From an uncultured Collinsella sp. (GTDB lineage: Bacteria; Actinomycetota; Coriobacteriia; Coriobacteriales; Coriobacteriaceae), in contig CAKTVQ010000001.1 in NCBI GenBank assembly GCA_934630375.1, positions 1 through 64,000 on the forward strand: DNA of 64,000 nucleotides. Direction: 5' to 3'. A model generated the notes under the pieces. That model did not search any database, was not told where the DNA came from, and was given only the letters and a program-made list of their open reading frames with translations. Of this stretch, positions 1 to 10,725 are shown in pieces. The position numbers were made by a program, and so were the translations under genes. Position 1 is the stretch's first letter. Each line of letters opens with the position of its first letter.

Positions 1-204
1 ACAAGCATGCTGTTCATTGATACCGATTTTAAGCAAGTGCGAATGCGCTTGTACTGCCGCTATTTTGTTTAAACAGATATGACTTGACTCTTTTCGTGGC
101 TTATGTTCTAGCGCAAGTAGTCATTGGGGACGTTCTTAAACGGCTAGTCGTTGGGGACGTTCTTGCATGACTAGTCCAACACGAAAGTCCCCAACGACTA
201 GGGG
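1..204. other. Intergenic end region with REP-like hairpin
   Basis: No gene is visible in this stretch, which lies downstream of hypA. Positions 121-201 carry copies of the GGGGACGTTCTT repeat seen elsewhere in the window. Positions 144-158 and 187-201 form a perfect 15-bp inverted repeat (CTAGTCGTTGGGGAC and its complement). It may end hypA transcription, but there is no clear T-run. Confidence 0.6.
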
Positions 205-633
205 CTAGACGATGTGGAGAGGGTTGGCGGCGTCGACGGCATCGGGGGTGTCGGAGAGGCCGTCGGGGGCAGCGTCTGCCGGGTCCTCGTCGGGGGTCTC
301 GATCTGCTTGATCATGACCTCCTGGCCCTGCAGCAGGTATGTCTCGCCGCTGCCGCAATAAGGGCAGGTCTTGCCGTGCTCGACCGTCGCGTAGTCGCGG
401 CCGCACGCCTCGCAATGTGTCACGGCCTCAACGGGCTCCACGATAAGCTCCGAGCCCTCGGTGATAGGCTTTTTATCTGCTGCCCAGCGCCAAGCGTCGA
501 GCAGCAAGTCGGGAACGACGCCCGAGACCTCGCCCAGCAGCAACGTCACGCTCGAAACGCGACGCACGCCATTGACGCGCGCCACGTTCTCAACATCGCG
601 AATGATGTGATACACGATTCCGAGCTCGTGCAC
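205..633 (-). CDS. hypA: HypA, hydrogenase nickel incorporation protein
   Basis: HypA hands nickel to the [NiFe]-hydrogenase large subunit together with HypB. The 142-residue product begins VHELG, the family's invariant MHEL start read from a GTG codon, so the nickel-binding His is residue 2. A GGAAGGAA ribosome site lies just upstream and supports this start rather than the longer frame reaching position 873. The structural zinc site is visible as CEAC and CPYC pairs around residues 73-95. An acidic tail of about 30 residues follows the usual end (DEDPADAAPDG...), making it somewhat longer than typical HypA. It lies 35 nt downstream of a large oxidoreductase gene and is probably co-transcribed with it. 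The other hyp genes of this window lie 34 kb away, and no hypB is seen. Confidence 0.93.
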   Translation of the reverse strand: MHELGIVYHIIRDVENVARVNGVRRVSSVTLLLGEVSGVVPDLLLDAWRWAADKKPITEGSELIVEPVEAVTHCEACGRDYATVEHGKTCPYCGSGETYLLQGQEVMIKQIETPDEDPADAAPDGLSDTPDAVDAANPLHIV

Positions 634-668
634 TTTTATATTCCTTCCGCCGTTCCCGTTATGACTAC

Positions 669-3446
669 TTACTTGCGACCGAATTTGATCTTGATGGCAC
701 GCTTGAGTGCGTACTTGCCCAGGCTGGGGAGCTTTTGCTCGTATTTGACCATCGTGGAGCACTCGGGGCGGTCGCGATCCAGATGGATGGCGTCGAACGC
801 GCACTTGGTGGTGCACAGGCCGCAGCCGATGCACTTGTTGGGGTCGACGATCGAGGCACCGCAACCCAGGCAACGGGCGGTCTCGGCGCGCACCTGCTCT
901 TCAGTAAAGGTCTCGACGTACTCGCTAAACGGCGCGGCCTTCTCGCGCTCGCGGTCCACGTGGGCAACCTCGCGGCTCGCGTTGTCGTAGCTCTCGATCA
1001 CGACATCGTCGCGGTCGAGCGCGGTGTAGCGGCGCTGGTTGCGGCCGATGGTGAGCGTGGACCCCGGCTGCACAAAGCGATGGATGGACACGGCGGCCTC
1101 GTGGCCGGCGGCGATGGCATCGATGGCAAAACTCGGACCGGTGTAGACGTCGCCGCCAACAAAAATGTCTGGCTCGGCGGTCTGGTAGGTCTGGGGATCG
1201 GCAAGGGCACCCTGACCGCGGCCAAGCTCCACCTTGGAGCCAGCCAGCAGGTCGCCCCACACGATGGACTGACCGATCGACATGACCACACGGTCGGCGT
1301 CGACACGACGCAGGTCGTTCTCGTCGTACTCGGGCGCAAAACGTCCCTCGTCATCGTAGACGCGCGTGCAGCGCTTGAAGGTGATGCCGCACACACGGCC
1401 GGCCTCGTCCAGATGGACCTCCTTGGGGCCCCAACCGCAGCTGATGTGCACACCGTCCTCGATGGCCTCGCGACGCTCTTCCTCGCTGGCGGGCATCTGC
1501 GCCTCGCTCTCCAGGCAGAACATCTCAACGTGCTCGGAGCCCAGGCGGCAGGCGTTGCGGGCCACGTCGATGGCCACGTTGCCGCCGCCCACCACGATGG
1601 TGCGACCGGGCAGCGCATCAATCTTGCCGCTGTTAACCTCGCGAAGGAAGTCGACGGCCACGGTCACGTCCTCGGCATCCTCGCCCGGAATACCGGCAAG
1701 GCGGCCGCCCTGGCAGCCAATGGCAACGTAGAAGGCCTTAAAGCCCTGCGCGCGCAGCTCGTCGAGCGTCACGTCGCGACCAACTTCCACGCCATAGCGG
1801 AACTCGGCACCCATCAGGCGAATAACCTCGACCTCGGCCTCGATAACATCCTTCTGCAGCTTAAAGCTGGGAATGCCGTAGGTGAGCATGCCGCCCGGAC
1901 GCTCGTTCTTCTCGAACACGACGGGCTTGTAGCCCTTCTCGGCAAGATAGAAAGCACAGGACAGGCCAGCCGGACCGGCACCGATGATGGCGACCTTCTG
2001 GTCGAAGCCGCCGGCACGCGTCGGGGTCACCACAGGTGGGACATAGCGGGTCGCGGCATCCAGATCGCGCTGGGCGATAAACTTCTTGACCTCGTCGATA
2101 GCCACGGCGGCATCCACGCGGCCACGGGTGCAGGCGTCCTCGCAGCGGCGGTTGCACACGCGGCCGCAGATAGCGGGCAGCGGGTTCTCGCGCTTGATGA
2201 GTGCCAGCGCCTCGTCGTAGCGGCCCTGCGCCGCAAGCTTCAGATAGCCCTGAACGGCAACGTGCGCGGGGCAGGCCGTCTTGCAGGGAGCGGTGCCGGA
2301 CTCATGCGTCTCGATGCGGTTGTCGTTGCGGTAGTTGGGCGACCACTTGGTGTGGTCCCACTTGGTGGCATCGGGCAACTCCTGGCGCGGATACTCGGGC
2401 ACCTGTCCGCCGGCCTTTTTGCTGCAGAGCTTCTGACCGAGCTTGGCAGCGCCGGCCGGACACACCTCAACGCAGCGACCGCAGGCCACGCACTTGTCCT
2501 TCTCGACCTTGGCGACATAGGCCGAGCGCGACAGGTTGGGCGTGTTGAACAGCTGCGAGGTGCGCAGGGCGTAGCACACGTTGACGTTGCAGTTACAGAT
2601 GGCGAAGATCTTGTTCTCGCCGTCAATGTTGGTGATCTGGTGCACAAAGCCGTTGTCCTCGGCCTGGCGCAAGATGTCGTAAACCTCGTCGCGGGTCACG
2701 TAATGGCCACGATCGGTCTCGACCACGTAGTCGGCCATATCGCCCACGGCGATGCACCAATCGGCCGGGTCGTCGGCGCAGCCCTCACCCATCACGCGAC
2801 GGCTCGCACGGCAGCTGCAGGTGCTGGCGGCATACTTGCCCTCGTATTTGTCGAGCCAGTGCTCGATATGCTCAATAGGCACCGAGGTGCTCGCGGCGTC
2901 GATGGCCTTCTCGACCGGAATGACGTGCATGCCGATGCCCGCGCCTCCGGGCGGCACCATCGGCGTGGCCTTGGACAGCGGGCCCTTGGATGCCTGCTCA
3001 AAGAACTTGGCATAGACCGGGTGCTCCTCGAGCTGGCTCACGCGCATGTTGAGGAACTCGGCAGAACCCGGCACCAGCATGGGCAGCACCCACTGCTTGG
3101 CGCGCTCGGGGTTTTCCCAGTTGTACTCGAGCAAGCCCGTGTAGCTCATGTCGTCGAGCATCTTCTCGATATCGGCCTCGGGCATACCGGTGAGCTTGAC
3201 CATCTCGGGCAGCGTGTAGGGACGGCGCATCTTCATCTTGCAGAGCACTTCGGCCTGCTCGTCGGTCGCGGCCTCGGCAAACGACCAGTACTCGTAGCCC
3301 AGCAGCTCATCGCGGTGAAGCAGACGGTTGGTGCAGTGTTCGCACAGCTTGACGATGGCCTCGCGCGGATGCTCCGGCAGCGGCGGCACAAACTCCGCGC
3401 CGATGTCGGGCTCGGTATAGCTAATCCCCGGTCCGTTGAGAATCAT
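669..3446 (-). CDS. Large Fe-S/FAD oxidoreductase with GltD-like module
   Basis: A 925-residue soluble redox protein. The start is the ATG with AAGGGA upstream rather than the frame opening at 3485. In order: an N-terminal Cys-rich part with a helix-turn-helix-like stretch and motifs CSCR, GEGC and CNCNVNVC; a ferredoxin motif CVACGRCVEVCP near residue 325; a GltD-type Cys-rich linker (CKTACP, CGRVCNRRCEDAC); an FAD Rossmann fold (IIGAGPAGLS); an NAD(P) fold (VVGGGNVAIDVA); and a C-terminal cluster CLGCG...CIGCGLCTTKC. This combination resembles NADPH:ferredoxin or glutamate synthase small-chain-like subunits that feed electrons to partner enzymes. Neighbouring hypA hints at hydrogen metabolism, but the substrate is unknown. 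It is transcribed divergently from a TetR gene, with two palindromic operators between them. Confidence 0.85.
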   Translation of the reverse strand: MILNGPGISYTEPDIGAEFVPPLPEHPREAIVKLCEHCTNRLLHRDELLGYEYWSFAEAATDEQAEVLCKMKMRRPYTLPEMVKLTGMPEADIEKMLDDMSYTGLLEYNWENPERAKQWVLPMLVPGSAEFLNMRVSQLEEHPVYAKFFEQASKGPLSKATPMVPPGGAGIGMHVIPVEKAIDAASTSVPIEHIEHWLDKYEGKYAASTCSCRASRRVMGEGCADDPADWCIAVGDMADYVVETDRGHYVTRDEVYDILRQAEDNGFVHQITNIDGENKIFAICNCNVNVCYALRTSQLFNTPNLSRSAYVAKVEKDKCVACGRCVEVCPAGAAKLGQKLCSKKAGGQVPEYPRQELPDATKWDHTKWSPNYRNDNRIETHESGTAPCKTACPAHVAVQGYLKLAAQGRYDEALALIKRENPLPAICGRVCNRRCEDACTRGRVDAAVAIDEVKKFIAQRDLDAATRYVPPVVTPTRAGGFDQKVAIIGAGPAGLSCAFYLAEKGYKPVVFEKNERPGGMLTYGIPSFKLQKDVIEAEVEVIRLMGAEFRYGVEVGRDVTLDELRAQGFKAFYVAIGCQGGRLAGIPGEDAEDVTVAVDFLREVNSGKIDALPGRTIVVGGGNVAIDVARNACRLGSEHVEMFCLESEAQMPASEEERREAIEDGVHISCGWGPKEVHLDEAGRVCGITFKRCTRVYDDEGRFAPEYDENDLRRVDADRVVMSIGQSIVWGDLLAGSKVELGRGQGALADPQTYQTAEPDIFVGGDVYTGPSFAIDAIAAGHEAAVSIHRFVQPGSTLTIGRNQRRYTALDRDDVVIESYDNASREVAHVDREREKAAPFSEYVETFTEEQVRAETARCLGCGASIVDPNKCIGCGLCTTKCAFDAIHLDRDRPECSTMVKYEQKLPSLGKYALKRAIKIKFGRK

Positions 3447-3537
3447 GGTTGTCCCTTCTCTTGCCGCAGCCCGACGAGACCGCAACGCCCCTCTTTTTGC
3501 AGGCCGGGCATGCCCCCATGCCGTTCACCCGCCATTG

Positions 3538-3575
3538 TTGACATTGTGTCAAAAATAGTATTGACGAACCGTCAA
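3538..3575. promoter_or_regulatory. Paired palindromic operators (probable TetR sites)
   Basis: Two 15-bp sites share one design: TTGACA-TTG-TGTCAA at 3538-3552 and TTGACG-AAC-CGTCAA at 3561-3575. Both arms are perfect, and the centres are 23 bp apart, about two helical turns. They lie in the 187-bp gap between the divergent oxidoreductase and TetR genes, so the TetR protein probably binds here to control itself and perhaps both directions. Confidence 0.7.
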
Positions 3576-3633
3576 CAATATTCAAGACTGTTAGGCGAAC
3601 GGTTAGGCAAAAGAGGATGAAAGGCGGCAAAAC

Positions 3634-4314
3634 ATGAGCAACAACACGGCAGACACCTCCGTGGTCGATGCTGTCCCCGCCGTCGATGCCGCCGCAACAA
3701 CCGACAGCGCGGCAAAGCGCCTGACGGGCGATGAACGCCGCCGCGAAATCCTCGATGCCGTGCGCACCGTAAGCTCCGAGCTGGGCGTGTCCCACCTTTC
3801 GGTATCGGCCGTGACCAAACGGGCCGGCTGCACGCGCTCGCTGTTCTACCACTACTTTGCCGATATGGACGCCGCCGTCACCGCCGTTATGGACGAGGCG
3901 ATCGACGGCTTTATCTCCGAGCTCGAGCAGTGGAATGCCAGCCGCACCGTCGGCGATATCGAGGGCGCGCTCGACACCGTCGCCCCGCTCTTTAAGCGTC
4001 TGGTCGCCAGCGGCCACGAACTGCCGAGTACGCTCACCTCAAGCAGTGGCGCGCTCTACGGCGGCTTTTTGCACAACGTGGTCCAGCGTGTGGCGCAGTA
4101 TATCTGCGACACCACCGTGGTGGATTTTGTCGCCCATCATGAGCTACGCATCGACCATGTCTACGAGACGTTCTACACCCTCATCATGGGGTTGTTGATG
4201 TATATCCGCACGCACCCCGATGTGCCCGACGAGACGGTCAAGGAAATCATCGCCTCGACACTCCACATCGAGGGCTACACCGCCAAGTATCCCGAGCGCA
4301 GGCCCGGGAACTGA
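3634..4314 (+). CDS. TetR/AcrR family regulator
   Basis: A 226-residue one-component repressor. After a low-complexity Ala/Asp/Thr-rich N-terminus of about 30 residues comes the TetR DNA-binding domain: RRREILDAVRTVSSELGVSH, then the helix-turn-helix VSAVTKRAGCTRSLFYHYF. The rest is the variable helical ligand domain, with no recognised effector pocket. The gene starts 58 bp after the second of two matched palindromes and 187 bp from the divergent oxidoreductase. It is followed after 63 bp by a membrane-protein gene on the same strand, which is its most likely partner and target. The ligand cannot be told from sequence. Confidence 0.88.
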   Translation: MSNNTADTSVVDAVPAVDAAATTDSAAKRLTGDERRREILDAVRTVSSELGVSHLSVSAVTKRAGCTRSLFYHYFADMDAAVTAVMDEAIDGFISELEQWNASRTVGDIEGALDTVAPLFKRLVASGHELPSTLTSSSGALYGGFLHNVVQRVAQYICDTTVVDFVAHHELRIDHVYETFYTLIMGLLMYIRTHPDVPDETVKEIIASTLHIEGYTAKYPERRPGN

Positions 4315-4377
4315 CGACATTTGGCCAAACTGCCCGCGATCAGAAGAGGGGCCGCGGGCGTGTGAAAGGAGAGCAGC

Positions 4378-5385
4378 ATGCTGTTCGATGTTTGGGGTAG
4401 CGATACCCTTATCCACTGGGCTGGCTGGGCCATGGTCTTTGTTGGCCTGATCGTGCTCAACGAGGTCGGCCGCCGCACCAAGCTCGGCGCGGCCATCATC
4501 TTTGGCGTGGCCCCACTGGCCATGACCATCTACTGCGTCGCCATCGCCGTCGGCGTTTCGCAGGGCGCCGAGTGGGCGCTCACCAACCCCACCCATGTGT
4601 ACCAGAACAGCTGGTTCCACTACGCCAAGGTCTACGCGGCGTTGGCCGGTTGCTGGGGCTTCATCGCCATTAAGTATCAGTGGGGCAAGATCGGCAAGGC
4701 GCACTGGTTCCGCGCGTGGCCGTTTGTGATCGTCGCCATCAACATCATGATCGCCGTCGTGTCCGACTTCGAGAGCGCCTATCACTTCTTTGTCCTGGGC
4801 CAGTCCACCTGGGTCACCTCCGAGGGCGCCACGCAGCTGGCCGGCTGGAACAACGTGTTCAACGGCATCGCCGGTATCATCAACATCTTCTGCATGACCG
4901 GTTGGTGGAGCGTCTACGCCTCCGAGGACAAGACCGACATGCTGTGGCCCGACATGACCTGGGTCTACATCATCGCCTACGATATCTGGAACTTCTGCTA
5001 CACCTACAACTGCCTGCCCACCCACTCCTGGTTCTGCGGCTTTGCGCTGCTGCTGGCGCCCACCGTCGCCGCCTTTATCTGGAACAAGGGCGGCTGGATC
5101 CAGAACCGCGCCTTTACGCTGGCCATTTGGTGCATGTTTGCCCAGGTGTTCCCCTACTTCCAGGAGGAGTCCATCTTTGTGACCCACTCCACGCTCGACC
5201 CCGCCGCCGCCACCGCGGTCTCCATCGCCGCGCTGGTCGCCAACATCGCCGCGATCATCTATGTCGCCTACCGCGCCAAGAAGCTCGGCCGCAACCCCTA
5301 CAAGCAGGATGTCTTTGAGGGCACCAGCGACTGGGAGAAGGCTACCGCCCGCCGCGCCAAGGTGGATTACGCTCACGCCGAGTAA
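4378..5385 (+). CDS. Multi-pass membrane protein, DUF5692-like
   Basis: A 335-residue integral membrane protein with roughly nine or ten hydrophobic segments spread over its length, many rich in Trp, Tyr and Phe (for example AGWAMVFVGLIVL near the start and WVYIIAYDIWNFCYTYNC near residue 205). It ends in a basic and then acidic cytosolic tail. From memory it resembles the uncharacterised DUF5692 family of gut bacteria; that link is unverified. An AAAGGAGAGC ribosome site precedes the ATG. It follows the TetR gene and ends at a strong terminator, so the two probably form a small regulator-plus-membrane-protein unit. Transport, sensing or catalysis cannot be told apart from the sequence. Confidence 0.75.
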   Translation: MLFDVWGSDTLIHWAGWAMVFVGLIVLNEVGRRTKLGAAIIFGVAPLAMTIYCVAIAVGVSQGAEWALTNPTHVYQNSWFHYAKVYAALAGCWGFIAIKYQWGKIGKAHWFRAWPFVIVAINIMIAVVSDFESAYHFFVLGQSTWVTSEGATQLAGWNNVFNGIAGIINIFCMTGWWSVYASEDKTDMLWPDMTWVYIIAYDIWNFCYTYNCLPTHSWFCGFALLLAPTVAAFIWNKGGWIQNRAFTLAIWCMFAQVFPYFQEESIFVTHSTLDPAAATAVSIAALVANIAAIIYVAYRAKKLGRNPYKQDVFEGTSDWEKATARRAKVDYAHAE

Positions 5386-5452
5386 CGTGCTGGTCGCTAT
5401 TGGCACTTGAGCATAGGCCCGCCTGCCAGATTTTCAATCGGTTGTCTCGCAG

Positions 5453-5494
5453 AGCCCCCGAAAAGCGTTTCGCTCGCTTTTCGGGGGCTTTTGT
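5453..5494 (+). terminator. Rho-independent terminator after the membrane protein gene
   Basis: A perfect 15-bp stem (arms 5453-5467 and 5475-5489, 7-nt loop) is followed by TTTTG. It lies 68 nt past the stop codon of the membrane protein. Confidence 0.9.
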
Positions 5495-5620
5495 CGTTGC
5501 GTCTTATTCATCTATTCAAAAACATGCGCATATATAAAATCGGATTTCAAATCATGCGGCGGCTCTATGGGGCCCCGTTTTTGGGTACATTGTTGTCCCG
5601 ATATCGAGCTTGGGGGATAT

Positions 5621-7117
5621 ATGAAAGATGAGACGACGGGCCAAGAGGATGCGGCCCAAGATACAGAAGCGCGTGCCGAGGCCCTGGAGAGCCTAGACCA
5701 GATCGCGCTGGCCGAGATTGCGTTTGACGATTCGAGCGTTGATGTGCAGGATGAGCCGGAAGCCGGGGGGCAGTCCGATGGTAAGGATGCAGGTGACGTT
5801 GAGCCTACCGAAGATGAGGTGGATCACGAAGACACCGAAAGCGAGGCCGGCAACCAGCCCGAATCCGACACGGGCGAGGAAACCGTTTTGCTCGACAGCT
5901 TGCCGGCCGAAGATTCGCTGACCCGCGAGCTTCCTGGCCTGGGTTCCGCACCAGCCGTGGACGAGACCATCGCCATGGGCGATATTCCCCTACCGTCCGT
6001 TCCCTCAGCACGCGAGGCCGAGGTTCGCCATCGCAAGATGTCGCCCAAGCGCCGCAATCTGATGGTGGCCGGCGTTGTGGCCGTCGCGCTTGTCGCCGGC
6101 GGCGCAGGCTACGCCGCATGGACCGGATACCAACAGGAACAGGCTGCCGTTGCCGCTGCCAATGCGCACACGATGATGTCGGTGCAGATTGGCGTACATG
6201 CCGCAGGCCTCGACTGCTCAACTGGCTCCAGGATTCCCGTGCAGGTGAATGGCCAGGATTCCGACGGTTCGTCCGTGAGCGAGACGCTCTACGTTGATGA
6301 GCACGGTCGCGGCATTAAGCTGCTACCCGGCGACTATACGCTCTCCATCGCTGCCTCCCCCATCGCGGCAGACGGCACCATCTACACCGTCCCGACCACC
6401 AAGGCGCAGATCACGGTGAAAGTCGACGGCCAGGATTTGCGCGGTGAGGCCATCTTTAAGCTCAAGGTGCCTTCGGCTGACACGGTGACTGACGACCAGA
6501 TCGATGCCGCCGCCAAGTATGCCGAGGAGGGCGGTGCGAGCTCCGCTGCTGCCGCCAAGATACTTCAGCAGGCCGCAATTACGCGCCGCGATGCCGCCGC
6601 CAACGCCGTAAGCGCAAGCGAGGCACAGTCCGCCCGCGATGCCGACGCTCGACACAAGGCGACGAATCTGTATCAGCTCGATATTCCGGTTGAGTGGTAC
6701 GACAAGGTCGCAACCTGGCAAAACGGCAGCACGCTGTGCATTTATCTGGACGGTGACACCAACACGCCGCTCGTGACGCTCGTCGCCGTGCGCGACGGCG
6801 AGACTTTTACGCCCGATGACGGCGATACGGTTTTGGGCACGGTCAGCCTGGGCAACGGCTACACCGTCTACGCCAGCGGGCCCGTCTATCCGTATGTGGT
6901 GGCCCAGACCATCAATGGGCGCACGCAGGATCCCGTGTCGACCTACCCCATGGATACGGCGATTGAGCTTGTCGAGCTCACGACCGGCAACCGCTACACG
7001 TACAGCCAGATCAAGAACGACCTGGTCGGCAAAGACGGCAAGGCCGACGCCGCGACCAAACTCGAGACCGACTACCTCGCCCAGATCCTGCTGCCGAGCA
7101 TCAAAGCCCAAGACTAG
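5621..7117 (+). CDS. Membrane-anchored acidic protein of unknown function
   Basis: 498 residues. The start is the ATG behind TTGGGGGATAT; an upstream in-frame start exists but has no ribosome site. Residues 1-138 are strongly acidic and low in complexity, with no recognisable fold. A basic stretch (KMSPKRR) precedes one membrane helix at about 147-167, so the acidic part should be cytosolic and the last 330 residues outside the cell. The outer part has beta-rich, Ig-like stretches (VSVQIGVHAAGL..., a TYTLSIAASPI segment) and an Ala-rich helical insert near residues 310-350. Topology resembles sensory or anti-sigma-like anchored proteins, but no partner kinase or sigma gene is adjacent. No family recognised. 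Confidence 0.7.
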   Translation: MKDETTGQEDAAQDTEARAEALESLDQIALAEIAFDDSSVDVQDEPEAGGQSDGKDAGDVEPTEDEVDHEDTESEAGNQPESDTGEETVLLDSLPAEDSLTRELPGLGSAPAVDETIAMGDIPLPSVPSAREAEVRHRKMSPKRRNLMVAGVVAVALVAGGAGYAAWTGYQQEQAAVAAANAHTMMSVQIGVHAAGLDCSTGSRIPVQVNGQDSDGSSVSETLYVDEHGRGIKLLPGDYTLSIAASPIAADGTIYTVPTTKAQITVKVDGQDLRGEAIFKLKVPSADTVTDDQIDAAAKYAEEGGASSAAAAKILQQAAITRRDAAANAVSASEAQSARDADARHKATNLYQLDIPVEWYDKVATWQNGSTLCIYLDGDTNTPLVTLVAVRDGETFTPDDGDTVLGTVSLGNGYTVYASGPVYPYVVAQTINGRTQDPVSTYPMDTAIELVELTTGNRYTYSQIKNDLVGKDGKADAATKLETDYLAQILLPSIKAQD

Positions 7118-7159
7118 CCGGCCCGAAGACAGGCGCCCAACACCCACATCCCTAACGCA

Positions 7160-7224
7160 GTTGCGGTGAAATAGGGACTGTTTTTGCTGGTCAAACCGCA
7201 AAACAGTCCCTATTTCACCGCAAC
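7160..7224. repeat. 25-bp perfect inverted repeat, likely bidirectional terminator
   Basis: Arms 7160-7184 and 7200-7224 are perfectly complementary, with a 15-nt loop. The inner ends are TTTT and AAAA rather than trailing T-runs. It sits between convergent genes (plus-strand membrane protein and minus-strand small ORF). The phrase TAGGGACTGTTTT resembles the REP-like hairpins found elsewhere in the window. Confidence 0.8.
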
Positions 7225-7249
7225 TTATTGGTGGCCTTTTGGGTGACAC

Positions 7250-7444
7250 TCAGCGCCAGGGGTCGGCTTCGAACATCGGCTCGCGCTCGGGGCGGCGATC
7301 GCTGTAGGGATCGTAGCCGTCATCGTCCTCGTTCTCGGCGCGGATATAGGGGTCGCGCGGCTTGGGCGCCGATTTAGGCGCAGGCTTAGGTGCGGCGGGC
7401 GCGGCATCGGTCGCCGGCGTGTTCGTCTTGTTCTTGTCTGTCAT
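7250..7444 (-). CDS. Small Pro/Ala/Asp-rich protein of unknown function
   Basis: A 64-residue product. The chosen ATG has AAGGAG 8 nt upstream; another ATG two codons earlier sits too close to the ribosome site. The N-terminal half is a PAPKPAPKSAPK-type linker. The C-terminal half is acidic (ENEDDDGYDPY) and ends EADPWR. No membrane helix, signal peptide or known domain is visible; it looks intrinsically disordered. It lies downstream of clpB on the same strand, but a terminator separates them, so it has its own promoter or depends on read-through. Coding status is supported mainly by the ribosome site and acidic/aromatic C-terminus. Confidence 0.55.
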   Translation of the reverse strand: MTDKNKTNTPATDAAPAAPKPAPKSAPKPRDPYIRAENEDDDGYDPYSDRRPEREPMFEADPWR

Positions 7445-7496
7445 CTGCATAGCTCCTTGCCATGTACTCACGTTCAACACCATCGATTGTCGCACG

Positions 7497-7533
7497 AAAA
7501 AGGGCGGCGGACCCGATTGGATCCGCCGCCCTT
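7497..7533 (-). terminator. Terminator downstream of clpB
   Basis: Arms 7500-7511 and 7522-7533 form a GC-rich 12-bp stem. On the minus strand the stem is followed by a T-run, 43 nt past the clpB stop. Confidence 0.88.
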
Positions 7534-7575
7534 GGCGTTTTGCGATGAGAGGCGGTTTTAAAGCCGGCCCAAAAT

Positions 7576-10203
<2,628 letters not shown>

Positions 10204-10292
10204 GGAATCACCTCTCTTGGGGCGGCCGCCCTACGGGGCGGCTTCACGTTGTTCGAGAAGTATTGTTGCCAGCTTTGCGCGATCTTATACAT

Positions 10293-10319
10293 AAATCTAA
10301 GTCTCTATATATAAGATTT
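10293..10319. promoter_or_regulatory. Candidate HspR (HAIR-like) operator upstream of clpB
   Basis: The sequence reads AAATCTAAGT-N7-TATAAGATTT. Both arms and the 7-bp spacer length are identical to 17822-17848 upstream of dnaK. The spacing matches the actinobacterial HAIR element (CTTGAGT-N7-ACTCAAG), though the bases only partly agree. An overlapping inverted repeat uses ATCTTATA at 10282-10289. Confidence 0.65.
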
Positions 10320-10384
10320 TCTGAGTGATTGAGAGATAGGGAGCAGGCACGCTCGCCAGCTGCGGCCTCGTCCCCTTACTATCC

Positions 10385-10509
10385 CGATCTGTAACATCTA
10401 TCGACCGTTTCTGGCTCCAGATGTTACAGATCGAGACGAACAGAAGACACCCGAATCGAAAATCTAAATCTGTAACACCAGGCCCACTTTTAGCAGCAAA
10501 GATGTTACA
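10385..10509. repeat. Two tandem TGTAACA hairpin units
   Basis: The first unit has perfect 15-bp arms (CGATCTGTAACATCT and its complement) and a 19-nt loop. The second has 7-bp TGTAACA/TGTTACA arms at 10471 and 10503. Both are followed by a TCGAGAC sequence, so the pair looks like a diverged tandem duplication with a period near 80 bp. Confidence 0.65.
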
Positions 10510-10521
10510 CGTCGAGACAAA

Positions 10522-10568
10522 CCGAGAACCGCCACAAAGGTGCCTGTCCCCTTTGTGGCGGTTCTCGG
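10522..10568. repeat. REP-like hairpin (GGTGCCTGTCCCC family)
   Basis: Arms 10522-10540 and 10550-10568 form a perfect 19-bp stem around a TGCCTGTCC loop. The same core occurs at 50591, 53513 and 57235. The outer stem bases differ among copies while the loop and inner stem stay fixed. Confidence 0.8.
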
Positions 10569-10575
10569 CAAAGAA

Positions 10576-10598
10576 GCCGCCCCATTAACAGGGGCGGC
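10576..10598 (-). terminator. Terminator-like stem, minus strand
   Basis: GCCGCCCC at 10576-10583 pairs with 10591-10598. On the minus strand it is followed by TTCTTT. It could end transcripts of the hydratase gene. Confidence 0.6.
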
Positions 10599-10653
10599 AT
10601 CAAGCAAGTCTATTAATTAGCGTCCCTCAAGACCCAACGAGAACGTCGCGGTA

Positions 10654-10725
10654 GCCCCTGCCACACCTTTCCCTCGGGCGACCCTCGCGAAGCGCGTGAG
10701 CACGAGGGAAAGGTGTGGCAGGGGC
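10654..10725. repeat. 23-bp perfect inverted repeat after the hydratase gene
   Basis: Arms 10654-10676 and 10703-10725 are perfectly complementary, around a 26-nt loop with its own CTCGCG..CGCG pairing. It begins 11 bp beyond the stop codon. There is no trailing T-run, so an mRNA 3'-end stabiliser is as likely as a terminator. Confidence 0.75.

Noticed and set aside
735-3620. A 961-codon plus-strand frame opposite the Fe-S oxidoreductase
   Set aside because: It is an antisense shadow caused by high third-position GC; the minus strand encodes clear cluster and nucleotide-binding motifs and has a ribosome site.
5407-5631. A 74-codon plus-strand frame after the DUF5692-like gene
   Set aside because: It spans the strong terminator at 5453-5494 and lacks a ribosome site.
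10654-10725. Assignment of the 23-bp inverted repeat to the structured RNA family
   Set aside because: It lacks the CGACGCTGCGCG and CGCTCGCTG blocks and the inner bulged hairpin.
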